NCBI RefSeq assembly: GCF_000208745.1
Contig: NC_030852.1
Span: forward strand, 18,741,436-18,805,435
Source: Theobroma cacao
Lineage: Eukaryota > Streptophyta > Magnoliopsida > Malvales > Malvaceae
Reading direction: 5' to 3'
Length of the DNA stretch: 64,000 nucleotides
Of this stretch, positions 45,942 to 55,609 are shown in pieces. The notes beneath the pieces were generated by a model. That model saw only the letters and a program-made list of their open reading frames with translations. It was not told the DNA's origin and made no database searches. Within the stretch, counting starts at the first letter, position 1. The number at the start of each line of letters is the position of its first letter. Position numbers and translations under genes: made by a program.

Positions 45942-46790
45942 GTGTTTAAAAAGTTGCACATTAATATTCTTTTTGCTGAAGCTTTGGAACAAATGCCAAG
46001 CTATGTTAAGTTTTTGAAAGACATCTTGACCAAAAAAGGGAAATTAGAAGAATTTAAGATAGTTACAATTACTAAGGAGTGCAATGCTATAATCCAAAAT
46101 AAGCTTCCACCAAGCTTAAGGGTCTAGGGAGTTTATCTATTCCTTGCACTATTGGTAGCTTTAAAATTTCTCAAATTTGTGTGATTTAGGCTAGTATTTC
46201 AATAATGCCTTTGTCTATTGCTAGGAAACTTAGATTTAATGAGATATAACGTATTACAGGTTCTTTGCAATTAGCAAATAGAACAATCAAGAACCTTGTT
46301 GGGATTATAAAGGATGTGTTAGTTAAAGTTGAGAAGTTGTACATTTCGTTGGACTTCATTGTGCTTGAGATGGAAGATGATGTTGAAATTCCTCTTATTT
46401 TGGGATAACCATTATTGGCTACAACAGATGCAATCATAGATGTGAGTAATGGCAAAATGACTTTCAAATTTGTAGAAGAGGAAGTAGCATTTAATTTGTT
46501 CAATGTAACTAAGTATCCCTATATAAATAGTTGGTATAGAGTAGATTTCATTAATGAGTTGCTTAAAAAGGAATTTGATAAGGATTATCCTCCAACAAAA
46601 AGTACAACAAATTTTGAGGTTGAACAACAAGTTTTGTTACTTTCTAATCCATGCTTTAAGCTTTTTCCATGGAAACACAAATCAAATTGGTTGGGTCCTT
46701 TCAAAGTGGTTAAGATCTATCCTTGTGGTATAATAGAAATTGCTAGTGAAGCTGTTGGAACATTCATGGTTAATTGAATAAGCTTCAAGC
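45942..46790 (+). pseudogene. Element C protease fused to the integrase C-terminal tail
   Basis: The first frame (45942-46127) is the protease lead-in FKKLHINILFAEAL. The active-site Asp region near 46180 is damaged. A frame of 120 codons (46415-46777) begins in the last part of protease (DAIIDVSNGKMTFKFVEEEV) and runs without a stop into QVLLLSNPCFKLFPWKHKS and PFKVVKIYPCGIIEI, the tail of Athila integrase seen in Athila-1 at 22930-23050. The junction is near 46610-46620, so about 3 kb of RT, RNase H and integrase is absent. The join happens to be in frame. No catalytic domain remains. Confidence 0.78.
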
Positions 46791-47962
46791 CTTATTATGG
46801 TGGTGAAAGAGTACAAAAAAGGATGTCACAGTCAAGTTAGTGACTATAAAAACGAGCTTCTTTTGAGGCAAACCAAGCTTGCAAAGCTCATATTTTCTCT
46901 TTTTTGTTATTTTTATTTTATTTTTTTATATTTCTAGTTTAATCTCTATTTATTTTCTTTTACAGTAAAAAAGAAAAACCTCCCACAAGCATTGGTGATA
47001 ATGATTGAAGATGAGGAAGACGAGTAGAGTGTTACCAAAGTCATTCAACCGTTAGGGGAGTATTCTTTACCTTTCCTTTATTTGTTTTAACATTGAGGAT
47101 AGTGTTTAGTTTAAGTATTTGGGGGGGAATTTATTTTTTGGTGGTGAATATTTTGTGAAGTTTTAGATTTAATTTTAATTATTTGAATGCTTTCAGTATT
47201 AGTTCATCATTTATTTTTTTTTTATGCTTGCTTGAAATTTTAGGAATCTAGAGTAGAATTGTGCCAAAATTTTCGATGATTTTCATATCAAATGATGAGA
47301 ACTTAGTTGTCTTGTACTTTAGCTCTTGGTAAATAAGGATATTGTTTGGTTCATGCTAACTTCTTTTGTTTAATATCATTATTAGGATGTGATTTCCACA
47401 TATTGAGCACTATATCTTTTGCTTTGAATTATTGTGCATATTAAGAAAAGATTTATGTTGATATAAAATTTAGATTATGTCATAAATTTTAGAATTGCTT
47501 TGATTTTCTCACAAGGCAAAATCCTAGGAAGTACTTAGTTAGGGACATGATTTAAGCCATTTTTGGACCATTTGAGCCATTCAAGGTAACTTTGTTAAAC
47601 TTTTATCCTTAGTATACCCTTTTGAGCCTAATTTCCCTTTTCTTTGTTTAACCACATAATAATAAGCCTAGCCTTAAAATAAAATTTCTAATTTTACAAC
47701 CTTCATTCCTAAGCATGTATATTATTTTGGGAATATAAATTGAGCTAAATGTTGAAAAAGGTAAAAAGGTGGAGTTGCTGGAAAAAAATTAAAAAATTAT
47801 TAAAAATCACCCCACTACTTACAATAAAAGACATAAGCTTGAGGGTGTGACATTGTGATGCAAAAAATAGACAAAGGAAAGAAAGAAGAGAAAAAGTAGA
47901 ATAAAACGTTGAACAAAAGAAAAGTTCAAAGTGAAAAAAGGAGTTACTCGGAGAAAGAAAAT
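46791..47962 (+). other. Element C 3' noncoding region, first part
   Basis: Aligns with the start of the Athila-1 post-integrase region (GAGGCAAACCAAGC at 46875) and then jumps at about 46985 to the sequence that follows the post-integrase ORF in Athila-1 (40490 onward: GAGGAAGACGAG, GGGGAGTATTCTTTACC). The leader and the whole post-integrase ORF are deleted. No coding frame. Confidence 0.7.
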
Positions 47963-48589
47963 TGTCACGACCCAAATTTCGAGCAATGACCGGTGCACGG
48001 GCCCAATGGACGTAGTCCACTAAGCCCAAGCAAGCCTATTAGTCCGACGTGTTCATCATTCCATCATAAACTGCTAAGTCATTTTGCAAAACTTAGAATC
48101 AAAATATTATTAAACATTGCCATCTCATATTGGCATACTAAACAAGTATATATACATTTGTTTACAACATGTATCTTAACAATTACATTAGGTTCGTCTA
48201 TACACAACAAAATAATACTCGACTTTCAGCGAAGCGACTCGGACGAATGTACAGCTTCTAAATGCCGAGACACCTACCAAAAGATGTGTACAAGTCTATA
48301 AGGACACCTCGTCCTAGTTATCGGCTGCCACGTGATCTTAAAACATGAAGTTGAAAATGGTGAGTATAAACCCAATGAGTGAACAAGGAAGGGAACAAGC
48401 ATACCATAAGGAATCTTTAATGAAATCATGATGCATTCTTTTTCAAAACAATGCAATTTGTTTCTATTCTTATTAAAAACCCCTCATCAAGCCCTTAATT
48501 GATTGATCATTTGAAAATCATGAATCCATACACAACGAACCATTTGAAGAATGAAAACTTCAATGATATGTAAGCAAGTCAAATATGAC

Positions 48590-49075
48590 AACGAATCTTC
48601 GCTGCAGCGAGAATGAATTTTCATTGCAGCGACGTTGGGATTTGGTTATTAGTCGACTGAGGGTTTCTCAACTGGCCGAGGATTTCTCACTAAACCTCTT
48701 CCCTTTAAACTTAACTCATTTAATCCTTAATGTAGGAAGTCCATGCTCTGATATGGTAGTAAAGAAGTGAAAGATAGGGTAGCAATTGGACAAGATAGGA
48801 GACCAAAACAGAAGGTTTTTTGCTGCAACAAGATTCTTTCTCGTTACGGCGAAATTGTAACCTAGAAATAGAAGGTTTCTCGCTGCAGTGAAATTCTTTC
48901 TCATTGCAACGAAATTTTGCTGATGAAATAGAGAGTTTTTCGCTGCAGCGAGATTCCTTTTCGCTATAGCGAAAAGCTATAGTGACTATCTCGCCAGTTC
49001 TGGTGAAGGTTCTCAAACTCGAGAGTTTCTCGCTGCAGCGAGAATGAATTTCGCTGTAGCGAAAATATAGCAACA
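48590..49075. repeat. Array of TCGCTGCAGCGA palindromes in the solo LTR
   Basis: Variants of TTTCTCGCTGCAGCGAGA followed by an AATTTCGCTGCAGCGAA-type partner recur at about 48598, 48626, 48821, 48870, 48937, 48962, 49027 and 49050, spaced by roughly 20-70 bp in pairs. Some are perfect palindromes; others have one or two changes (GCTGCAGTGAA, GCTGTAGCGAA). Single members of the set are found in the other D-family LTRs at 2127, 6562 and 29823. Possible enhancer-like repeats or hairpins; function unknown. Confidence 0.75.
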
Positions 49076-49281
49076 AGAGAAAAGTTTCCCCTCACTCAAC
49101 AAAAAGACTATCCTGCTAAACCAACAAAATAAACATACAGCACATGAAAATTCCCAAAGTGCAATGTATCAAATTTCTCATATATGTCAATCATATATCA
49201 CATTCATAAGTTTTCATTTCATAAGTCTAGATATGCATAATTACATAGATAAACATCAACATCATCATAATCACACCCGGC

Positions 49282-49540
49282 TCATGTACATCCCCCCACA
49301 TCGTGCACACAGTCGGCACCATCGTGTGCATCCCCCCACATCGTGCACAATCAGTGCCATCATGTACATCCCCCCACATCGTGCACACGGGCACTATCAT
49401 CATCCACCTCTCACGCCACCATTATCACCGGTATGTGCATCCCCCCACATCATGCACACGGGCACTATCATCATCCACCTCTCACGCCACCATTATCACC
49501 GGTATGTGCATCCCCCCACATCGTGCACACACACGGTTAC
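49282..49540. repeat. C-rich minisatellite in the solo LTR
   Basis: CATCCCCCCACATC recurs at 49289, 49329, 49367, 49438 and 49509, giving spacings of 40, 38, 71 and 71 bp. The two 71-bp units are almost identical and contain CACGGGCACTATCATCATCC and CACGCCACCATTATCACCGG. One unit-like passage remains in the solo LTR at 6601-6650. Overlapping open frames of 103-152 codons exist in all three forward frames because of the low stop content; they are not genes. Confidence 0.9.
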
Positions 49541-50771
49541 AGTCATTATACACAATATCATTCATCATGCACAACACACACATTTATATATCATCATACT
49601 ACAATGGTGCATGAATCCATAGCAATCACATATCACAACATAAAACCATTTTGCAAAAGCTTGTTCCCAAGGCACTTGTCTTTATGAAAAACTTGATAAT
49701 TCATTCAAATGGGTGGCAAATACATTATATTTCTCAAAACAAGTTTTGAAGGCAGTCCACTCACCAATTGATTGTAGAGCCTTTAGATGACTCTAATTCC
49801 CCTAATTGTCCAAATGAGATGATGGGGCTTCCTTAGAACCTAGGATCACATTAGCATAAGCAATAGGTCAATTTACACACTATGACCCCTAAAAGCTATC
49901 TCTAAACTAGCTTTCAATTGCCACATTAAATGGCCATCTATGTTCACTATCTTAATCACTAAAAGTAATGAACATACTCAATAATAAACAGCTCATAAAT
50001 CCCAATTACTAGCCATTTTCTGTAGCTAAAAACCAAGCTTAATTCATCACTTACCCTAGGGCTCCTTTGTAGTCAAATTCTCTTCCAATTGCTTCCAAAT
50101 CAATGGGGTAATTCTTTTTTTCTCTCTCTAAAATGTTCAACTAGTGAGAGAAAGTGCAGAATTGAGATTTATCAAGGTTTTTAAAGTGAGAGGATGAAAT
50201 AGCACAAGGGTTTATGGAAGGGTGTACCAAAAGCATGAAAATTGAAGCTAGAGAGAGAAAGTTATGGAAGCTTGAAGAAAACTCCCATGGAGGAATTGAA
50301 GAAACGTGAGAGAGGAGAAGGGAAGAAGAAGACCAGCTACTGGAAAATCCCTAGAAGCTGCTGGAAATTCAAGATATTTATAGCCAACCTTATCCATTCT
50401 CTTAAAATTACGAAATTACCCTTCCACCAATTAACTTACTCTCCTCCAATCTTTTATGCAATCTTTTTGTTCTTTTGACATTGGGATAAGGTCCATAATG
50501 GTCTAAACATACTCGGGTTAATAAAAACTTAAAATTTTAACTCGAGGTGAAAAATGACCATTTTGCCCCTATCGTGAAAATCGTCAAAATTTTGGTTTCC
50601 TTTCCATTTTACCCCTAATTTCACCATCCATTTATGCCTTAAGCCTACTTAGGCCATAATAGTGTTTAAAACTTACTTTGGGAGCTTATTAGAGAAAATG
50701 ACGAAACTACCCTTGGCTCGTATTATTACATCTATGCTTGGTTACAAGCCTATAGAGGTTAGGGTCTCACA

Positions 50772-51199
50772 AAAATAGAGCTCTATATAGGTCTTAAAAT
50801 AATTATGTGCTTAAGGTGATATTAGCTAAATTATATCCTTTATCCTACCTTGTCCCTAGCCATACATTACAAGCTTAATGAAGAGCTATTGATCCCTAAT
50901 TTTGTATTAATCTACATTAGCGCAGAGAGAGATGAAAAACAAACTTATGAAGTTGAAGTACTAATTTGAATTTTTCATTGGCTTAAACTCATCTGGATGT
51001 CATAATATCATTTGTAAAAGATTTCACACACACACACACACACATAGAGAAATCCATTTGAGAAAGTGCTTGCATTGGAATTGAAACATGAATTGAATGA
51101 TGTATATATTTTCCCTTAAGTTAGAGATTGATGGATATATTTTTGAGGAGATGATGGGAGATCATTGAAGTTGAGGGTCAAGGACTAGCAAAATCTTAA
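50772..51199 (+). other. Element C 3' noncoding region, second part
   Basis: Continues the Athila 3' region after the solo LTR, with a (CA)10 run at 51025-51044. It ends in GGTCAAGGACTAGCAAAATCTTAAG, the stretch that in Athila-1 leads into the polypurine tract and LTR. The 3' LTR itself is absent. Confidence 0.75.
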
Positions 51200-51235
51200 G
51201 TTTTGCTCAAGGACTTGCTAGTCCTTGAGCAAAAC
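51200..51235. repeat. Perfect 16-bp-arm palindrome at the element C / copia E junction
   Basis: GTTTTGCTCAAGGACT (51200-51215), loop TGCT, then AGTCCTTGAGCAAAAC (51220-51235). The left arm resembles the Athila sequence near the polypurine tract (GTTTTGCTTGAGGATT at 41910), so the right arm looks like an inverted copy of element sequence. Element C ends on its left and copia E RT begins within or just after it. Confidence 0.9.
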
Positions 51236-51972
51236 GTTTTGGTGATCTTGCAATCTCAAGTCCAAGAAAGAATTTAACAACACCAAGGTCTTTTAACTTG
51301 AACTGTGCACTCAAAAATTCTTTAACATCATGTGCTACTTTGGTAAATGTACTCCCAATAATAATGTCATCTACATAAAGTAACAAAGCAATAAATTCTC
51401 CATCTACTATCTAAACAGTGAATAGTTTGAAGTTGACTGTTTGAAACCATAATGCAGGATTGATGCTATGAATTAGCATCCATTGCCTTGAGGCCTATTT
51501 AAGTCCATAGAGTGCCTTGTTGAGTTTGCATACTAGTTCTGTACTTGTAGGATACTCCCCATTAATGTCATAACCTTCAAGTATTTGCATGTAGACATCT
51601 TCTTCCAAGTCTCCATTTAGAAAGGAATTATTCACATCTAACTGTGATAATGTCCAATTATGTGCACAAGCCAATGCAAGGAATACTCTAATTGTGGTCT
51701 GTTTTGTAACCTGGCTGAAAGTCTTCTGATAGTCAAATCCTATTATTTGGTTGTAACCTTTGGCTACAATTCTGGCCTTATATCTTTGAACCTAACCATT
51801 GGCATTAAGCTAGTTTTGTACACCAACTTGTATCCTATAATGTGAGCATTGAAAGGTTAGGTGCTATTTTCCATGTGTCATTATCTTCCATAGCTTTCAG
51901 CTTTTATCTCATAGCTTCTTTCCAATGTAAATGACTAATGGCTTCATGATAAGAATTTGGTTCATGTAATTG
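51236..51972 (-). pseudogene. Copia E reverse transcriptase, truncated and degenerate
   Basis: Reading down from 51972 in changing frames: SHLHWKEAMR, KLKAMEDNDTW, then VKGYNQIIGFDYQKTF-like wording near 51720-51760, SQLDVNNSFLNGDLEEDVYMQI near 51590-51650, [18 protein letters not shown] near 51490-51530, and YVDDIIIGS at about 51350-51375, the active site. It continues to FFLGLEIARSPK at about 51240 and is cut. At least six frameshifts or stops are present. This is the oldest-looking pol of the copia copies. Confidence 0.8.
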
Positions 51973-53487
51973 TCACAATGTAATAGTGAAAGCTTTATGT
52001 GCAGGTGACAAGTGATAAGCTATGACATTGCTTGATATAGAAGGCAAATTAGTATAGTATGTTCTTAGATGTTTAGGAGGATGTTTTGATCTTGAACGTT
52101 TTCTGACTAGTAAATTGTCTAATGAATCATTGTTGTTTTGGTTACTGGTTGCATCAGACACATTTTGCATATTGTAAACTACAGTAGGCATGTTGACTGT
52201 GCTAGGTGAATGAATTGCAAAATCATGAGAATTTGATGTCATTGATGTTTGTGAGGGCGAGATAGGTTCAAATGAAGTTGGTTTAGCTACTGGTTGGTCT
52301 TGTGAAGAAATATTTGGGTAATAAATGTCAAAATTGTCCAGATAATCAACATGCACACTAGGTGTTTGATAAAATGAAAACGACTTTGAATCATGTTGTT
52401 TTGAGTGAAATGGAAACACATGCTCATGAAAAACAATATTTCTAGATATGAGGACCTTATTTGCTTCTAGATCATATGCCTTATACCCTTTAATGTTGTT
52501 TAGATATCCTAAAAAAATACATTTACTTGCCTTTTTTTCCAGTTTCTTCCAATTTTGTGATAATGTGGATGCAAAACACAATGAACCAAAGACTCTAAAA
52601 TAATCATATGAAGGTAGTTTATTGTATAGCAATTCAAAAGGTGATTTGGTTTTAAGAATTCTTAATGGCATCTTATTAATTATGTGCATTACTATTAATG
52701 CAGCATCCCCTAAAATTCAATAGGAACCTTAGATTGATGCGTAAGTGCTCTTGCCACAACCAGAATATGTTGTTGTTTTCTTTCAATGACTCCATTCTAC
52801 TGTGGAGTTTCTACACAAGATAGTTAATGGACAATCCTAGTATTTGGATAAAAATCACTAAGTCTGAACTCTTGTCCATTGTCAGACCTTAAGCTTTTAA
52901 TTGTTAATAAACTATCTTTGAACAAATTTCTCAAACAAAGGAACCACTATTAAAACATCTAATTTACTTCTTAACAGAAAGATCCAAGTGAAATGACTAC
53001 AGTCATCCACTATAGTGAGAAAAAATCTTTAGCCTGCCATTGTTGGTGTCTCATATGGCCCTTAAATGTCAAAATGCATTAAAGCAAAAACTCTTTCAGT
53101 GTTTTGCACATATACTGGAAATGAAAGTCTTTTCTGCTTAGCTAAGGGACAAATTTCATAAACTAAATTCTCAATGCATTTAACATTTGGAAAATTTTGA
53201 TTTATTACATTGATTCTTTCAGTAGGAACATGGCCTAACCTAAAGTGCCAAAAATCAAAAGAATTGTGTCCTGCTTCACAAGAACTAACAGAAAAAACCT
53301 TTGGAAATTTTACAAGTCTTTCAAAACATAAATTTGAGAAATCTTGCCCATCTTGACTATCTTGTATCAAGTAATGTCTTGAGATAGCTTTAGCTACCCC
53401 AATCACAATCCATGAATGAGTGTCTTGAACAACACAACATTTGCTAGTAAAAAACATAATTTTTCTTGTCTTTGGTCACCTGTCCTA
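51973..53487 (-). pseudogene. Copia E integrase and linker
   Basis: The open frame 53457-53062 holds the GAG-pre-integrase part: FDFWHFRLGHVPTERI (H...H) and CPLAKQKRLSFPV, the HHCC finger with its last part. The core between 53060 and 52690 is broken but shows VDDCSHFTWIFL- and ELCPYNGVIERKQQ-like wording. The frame 52689-51973 holds KSPFELLYNKLPSYDYFRVFGSLCFAST and FLGYLNNIKGYKAYDLE, the region after the catalytic core, and a long Ser/Asn/Pro-rich linker ending near RSRSKHPPKHLRTYY. The enzyme would insert element cDNA. Confidence 0.85.
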
Positions 53488-54943
53488 TCAACAACAAATT
53501 GAATTTAAGCTGAGGACACATAAGACATCATGTAATATCATTTTTTGACTCAAATTGACTGTTCCTATATGTGAAAGTAGAACTTTCTTGTTGTCTGGTA
53601 AGTGAACAAAGCAGTTTCTTACAGGTTTAGCATATATGAAACATTTCAAAGAATAAGCTATATGATTTGTAGCCCTTGAGTCCTCTATCAAGTGATGTTG
53701 TTTAATCATGTCAATGCTTACATTATTGAATCTAGAAGGCATGTTATTGACAATGTTAAAGCAAGAATGGCCTAAGACAATATGTGCAAATGCAGAATTA
53801 ACAAGTGAATATTTAGTTGGCTGAGTATTCATTGGGACATTCTTACCATCTTTGCCATTTGCCTCATTTCCATTCAATAACTCCATAAGCCTATTCACGT
53901 GCTGCTATAGGATAGATAATTGAGTCATAGAACCAGTTCCTAAGTCCTCTTCTTGCTCAACATGTGTTTCATCCCCTGCACTAGTTTTATAGCTCCCTTA
54001 TACACTACTAGCTGCCATTTTCCCTTTTCTGCCACTGGTCTTCCCTTTTGTGACCTTGAAATCTTCTAGGAAACCAATGGTTCTTAAACATTTATCCTTG
54101 GTATGTCCCTTCTTCCCACAATGATTGCAGACAATTTCTTTTCTCCATTTCTTCTTGTTGTCTGCATTCACCATCATAGCAAAAGACTAAATGACACGTT
54201 GTTATTGTAGCATCATGTTTCTTTGACTTTCTTCTCTTAAAACTAAACTGTAGACTTTATCCAATGTAGGAATTGGGTCCATGAGGATTATCTAAGATCT
54301 GATAGCTAAAAAAGACTCATTTAAACCATTCAAAAACCTGAATACCATGCTTTTCTAGTACTGATCTATATACTTTCTAAAGTAATTAGGATTACATTTC
54401 CCACACAGGCAGTGATCAATGGTTTGTAACTTCTCATTTCTTCCCAAATTCCTTTTAACTCAGTAAAATAAGCATATACAATTTTAGTTCATTGAGTCAC
54501 ATTTCCAAGGGTATATTGAAGATTACAAATCCTAGTGTCATCTAGCTGAGCAAAGTTTTCCTTAAGTGTTTTCCATATCTCAACAATATATAAAATATGG
54601 TTGAAACAACAGGTTGTGTGATAAAATCTAATAGCCATGCCATAATCAAATTATTGCAGTGGGTTTAAGACAGAAAAAGAAGGTTTGAGACATCAGGTTT
54701 GGGGATTGTTCCATTGATAAATCCTATTTTGTTCTTGATGGAAAGAGCTAATATAAAGGATTTGCTCCAAGCCATATAGTTGCTAGTTGTCAATTTGGGG
54801 TTAATAACTACTGATCTTAGATTATCAGTGTGATGCAAATAGTAAGGTGATTGAGGATCAGAAATGGGTGGAATCTGAGTGATTTGGGTAGAAGTTTGTG
54901 AAGGTGAGGTTTGAGCTGGTGTTGATGCAGTTGAATCAACCAT
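53488..54943 (-). pseudogene. Copia E gag, zinc knuckle and protease
   Basis: Starts at 54943 (MVDSTASTPAQTSPSQTST), 92 open codons with TTSNYMAWSKSFILALSIKNKIGFINGT, the usual copia gag opening. Then broken frames to the zinc knuckle CNHCGKKGHTKDKC (54088-54128, CX2CX4HX4C, all four ligands kept). The frame 53898-53488 ends with the protease: LIEDSRATNHIAYSL, where the family motif is D-S-G-A-T-xH; here Gly is replaced by Arg, so the protease is inactive even apart from the frameshifts. Confidence 0.83.
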
Positions 54944-55111
54944 TTTTATATGAGTAATGACTAGTTAAATAAGATTGAAAGATTTAAAGAAACTAGATCA
55001 GATAGCCTTTAGAAAAAAGGTGATTTACTTACTAAAGAAACAATCGAAAGAACAATCCATATTCTTCAGTGACAGATGTTTGTGATATTTGCTAAGCCAG
55101 AGAATCAGTCT

Positions 55112-55123
55112 GCTTTGATACCA
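55112..55123 (-). other. Copia E primer binding site (initiator Met tRNA, one change)
   Basis: GCTTTGATACCA, i.e. TGGTATCAAAGC on the minus strand, directly beside the LTR. The SIRE-like copies read TGGTATCAGAGC. Confidence 0.8.
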
Positions 55124-55356
55124 TGAAAAACATGGTACAAACAAAAGAGGCATAGAGGGATGATATGAAAGGATATTTTCCATTCATAGAAGACCTATTT
55201 AGAGTACTGTATAGAGAATGTTAGGCTTATATACAAAGAATTACAGGTATAAAATAATAAAGAAAGCCTAACTAATTCTATACTTAACTAACACTAACTA
55301 ACTAAATTAACTAAAATTTGAAACAAAGACTTATTAATTGAAATGGTGAGTTTCAT
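55124..55356 (-). repeat. Copia E 5' LTR (about 233 bp)
   Basis: On the minus strand it starts TGAAACTC and ends GTTTTTCA beside the primer site, so it has TG...CA termini with a 5-bp inverted repeat (TGAAA/TTTCA). CTTATATA at 55226-55233 gives TATATAAG on the minus strand, a good core promoter 110 bp before the LTR end. Outer boundary is inferred from the termini because the second LTR is lost. Confidence 0.65.
55226..55233 (-). promoter_or_regulatory. TATA box of copia E LTR
   Basis: TATATAAG on the minus strand, inside the short LTR and correctly oriented for gag at 54943. Confidence 0.55.
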
Positions 55357-55609
55357 ATACAATATGCCTTTGTCTCCTTGCTTTAGTTAAACGGTGCGTA
55401 TGGGGAGAGAAGTACTCTTCAATGGATTCAAGCTCGACAACGTCTTTTCTTTGTTATGATATTTTCTTTTCCTTTGCTCTTTAGCTATCTAGGTCAATCT
55501 TTAAGTTATTTATATACTTCCATTTCTGATACATTTGATGGCCTGCACTCTTTATAGTCACATGGGTTACCTAAAATAAGGCTTTCTTAGGTAAGAACTA
55601 ATGGGTTTA
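55357..55609. other. Spacer between copia E and LTR-like block 1
   Basis: No gene. At 55564-55608 it has a passage (GGGTTACCTAA, GGCTTTCTTAGGTAAGAAC) that recurs with changes at 57469-57515 beyond block 1. Confidence 0.5.

Larger units (their letters stand above)
47963..50771 (-). repeat. Solo LTR of the D family in element C, with perfect target duplication
   Basis: 2809 bp from TGTCACGACCC to GGTCTCACA, flanked by AAAAT at 47958-47962 and 50772-50776. The uninterrupted site is GAAAATAGAGCTC at 41444 in Athila-1. TATTTATA at 50375-50382 gives TATAAATA on the minus strand. It is the longest member here, because it carries a palindrome array and a minisatellite, described separately. No element genes remain, so it is the product of LTR-LTR recombination. 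Confidence 0.93.
43246..51199 (+). mobile_element. Element C: internally deleted Athila-family element
   Basis: Order: 5'-truncated 5' LTR (43246-44314), primer site (44321), gag (44444), protease (45942) fused to an integrase tail (to about 46790), 3' noncoding region (46791-47962, 50772-51199) with a D-family solo LTR inside. RT, RNase H, the integrase zinc finger and core, and the post-integrase ORF are all missing in two internal deletions. The element stops in the purine stretch just before where a 3' LTR should start. It is a gag-protease derivative that would have needed a full Athila for movement. Confidence 0.82.
51236..55356 (-). mobile_element. Copia E: 3'-truncated Ty1-copia element of a second family
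   Basis: On the minus strand: a short 5' LTR (55356-55124), primer site (55123-55112), gag from 54943, zinc knuckle, protease, integrase, linker, and RT as far as about 51230. The last part of RT, RNase H, the polypurine tract and 3' LTR are missing. The short LTR and the gag start with repeated Thr/Ser/Gln before TTSNYMAWSKSF separate it from the SIRE-like copies; it fits the Ale/Retrofit/Ivana-type small-LTR group, not resolved further. Confidence 0.85.

Noticed and set aside
49282..49540. Regular repeats that might suggest a CRISPR array
   Set aside because: Spacings of 40, 38, 71 and 71 bp, near-identical spacers, no cas genes and a plant genome. It is a minisatellite.
49164..49687. Three overlapping open frames of 103-152 codons rich in His, Pro and Thr
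   Set aside because: All three forward frames are open because the C-rich minisatellite has few stops. No start context or family match; the region is LTR.
51236..55356. Copia E as a third copy of the copia A/B family
   Set aside because: Its LTR is about 233 bp against 1075 bp, its gag starts differently, the primer site differs at one base, and pol wording is only distantly related.
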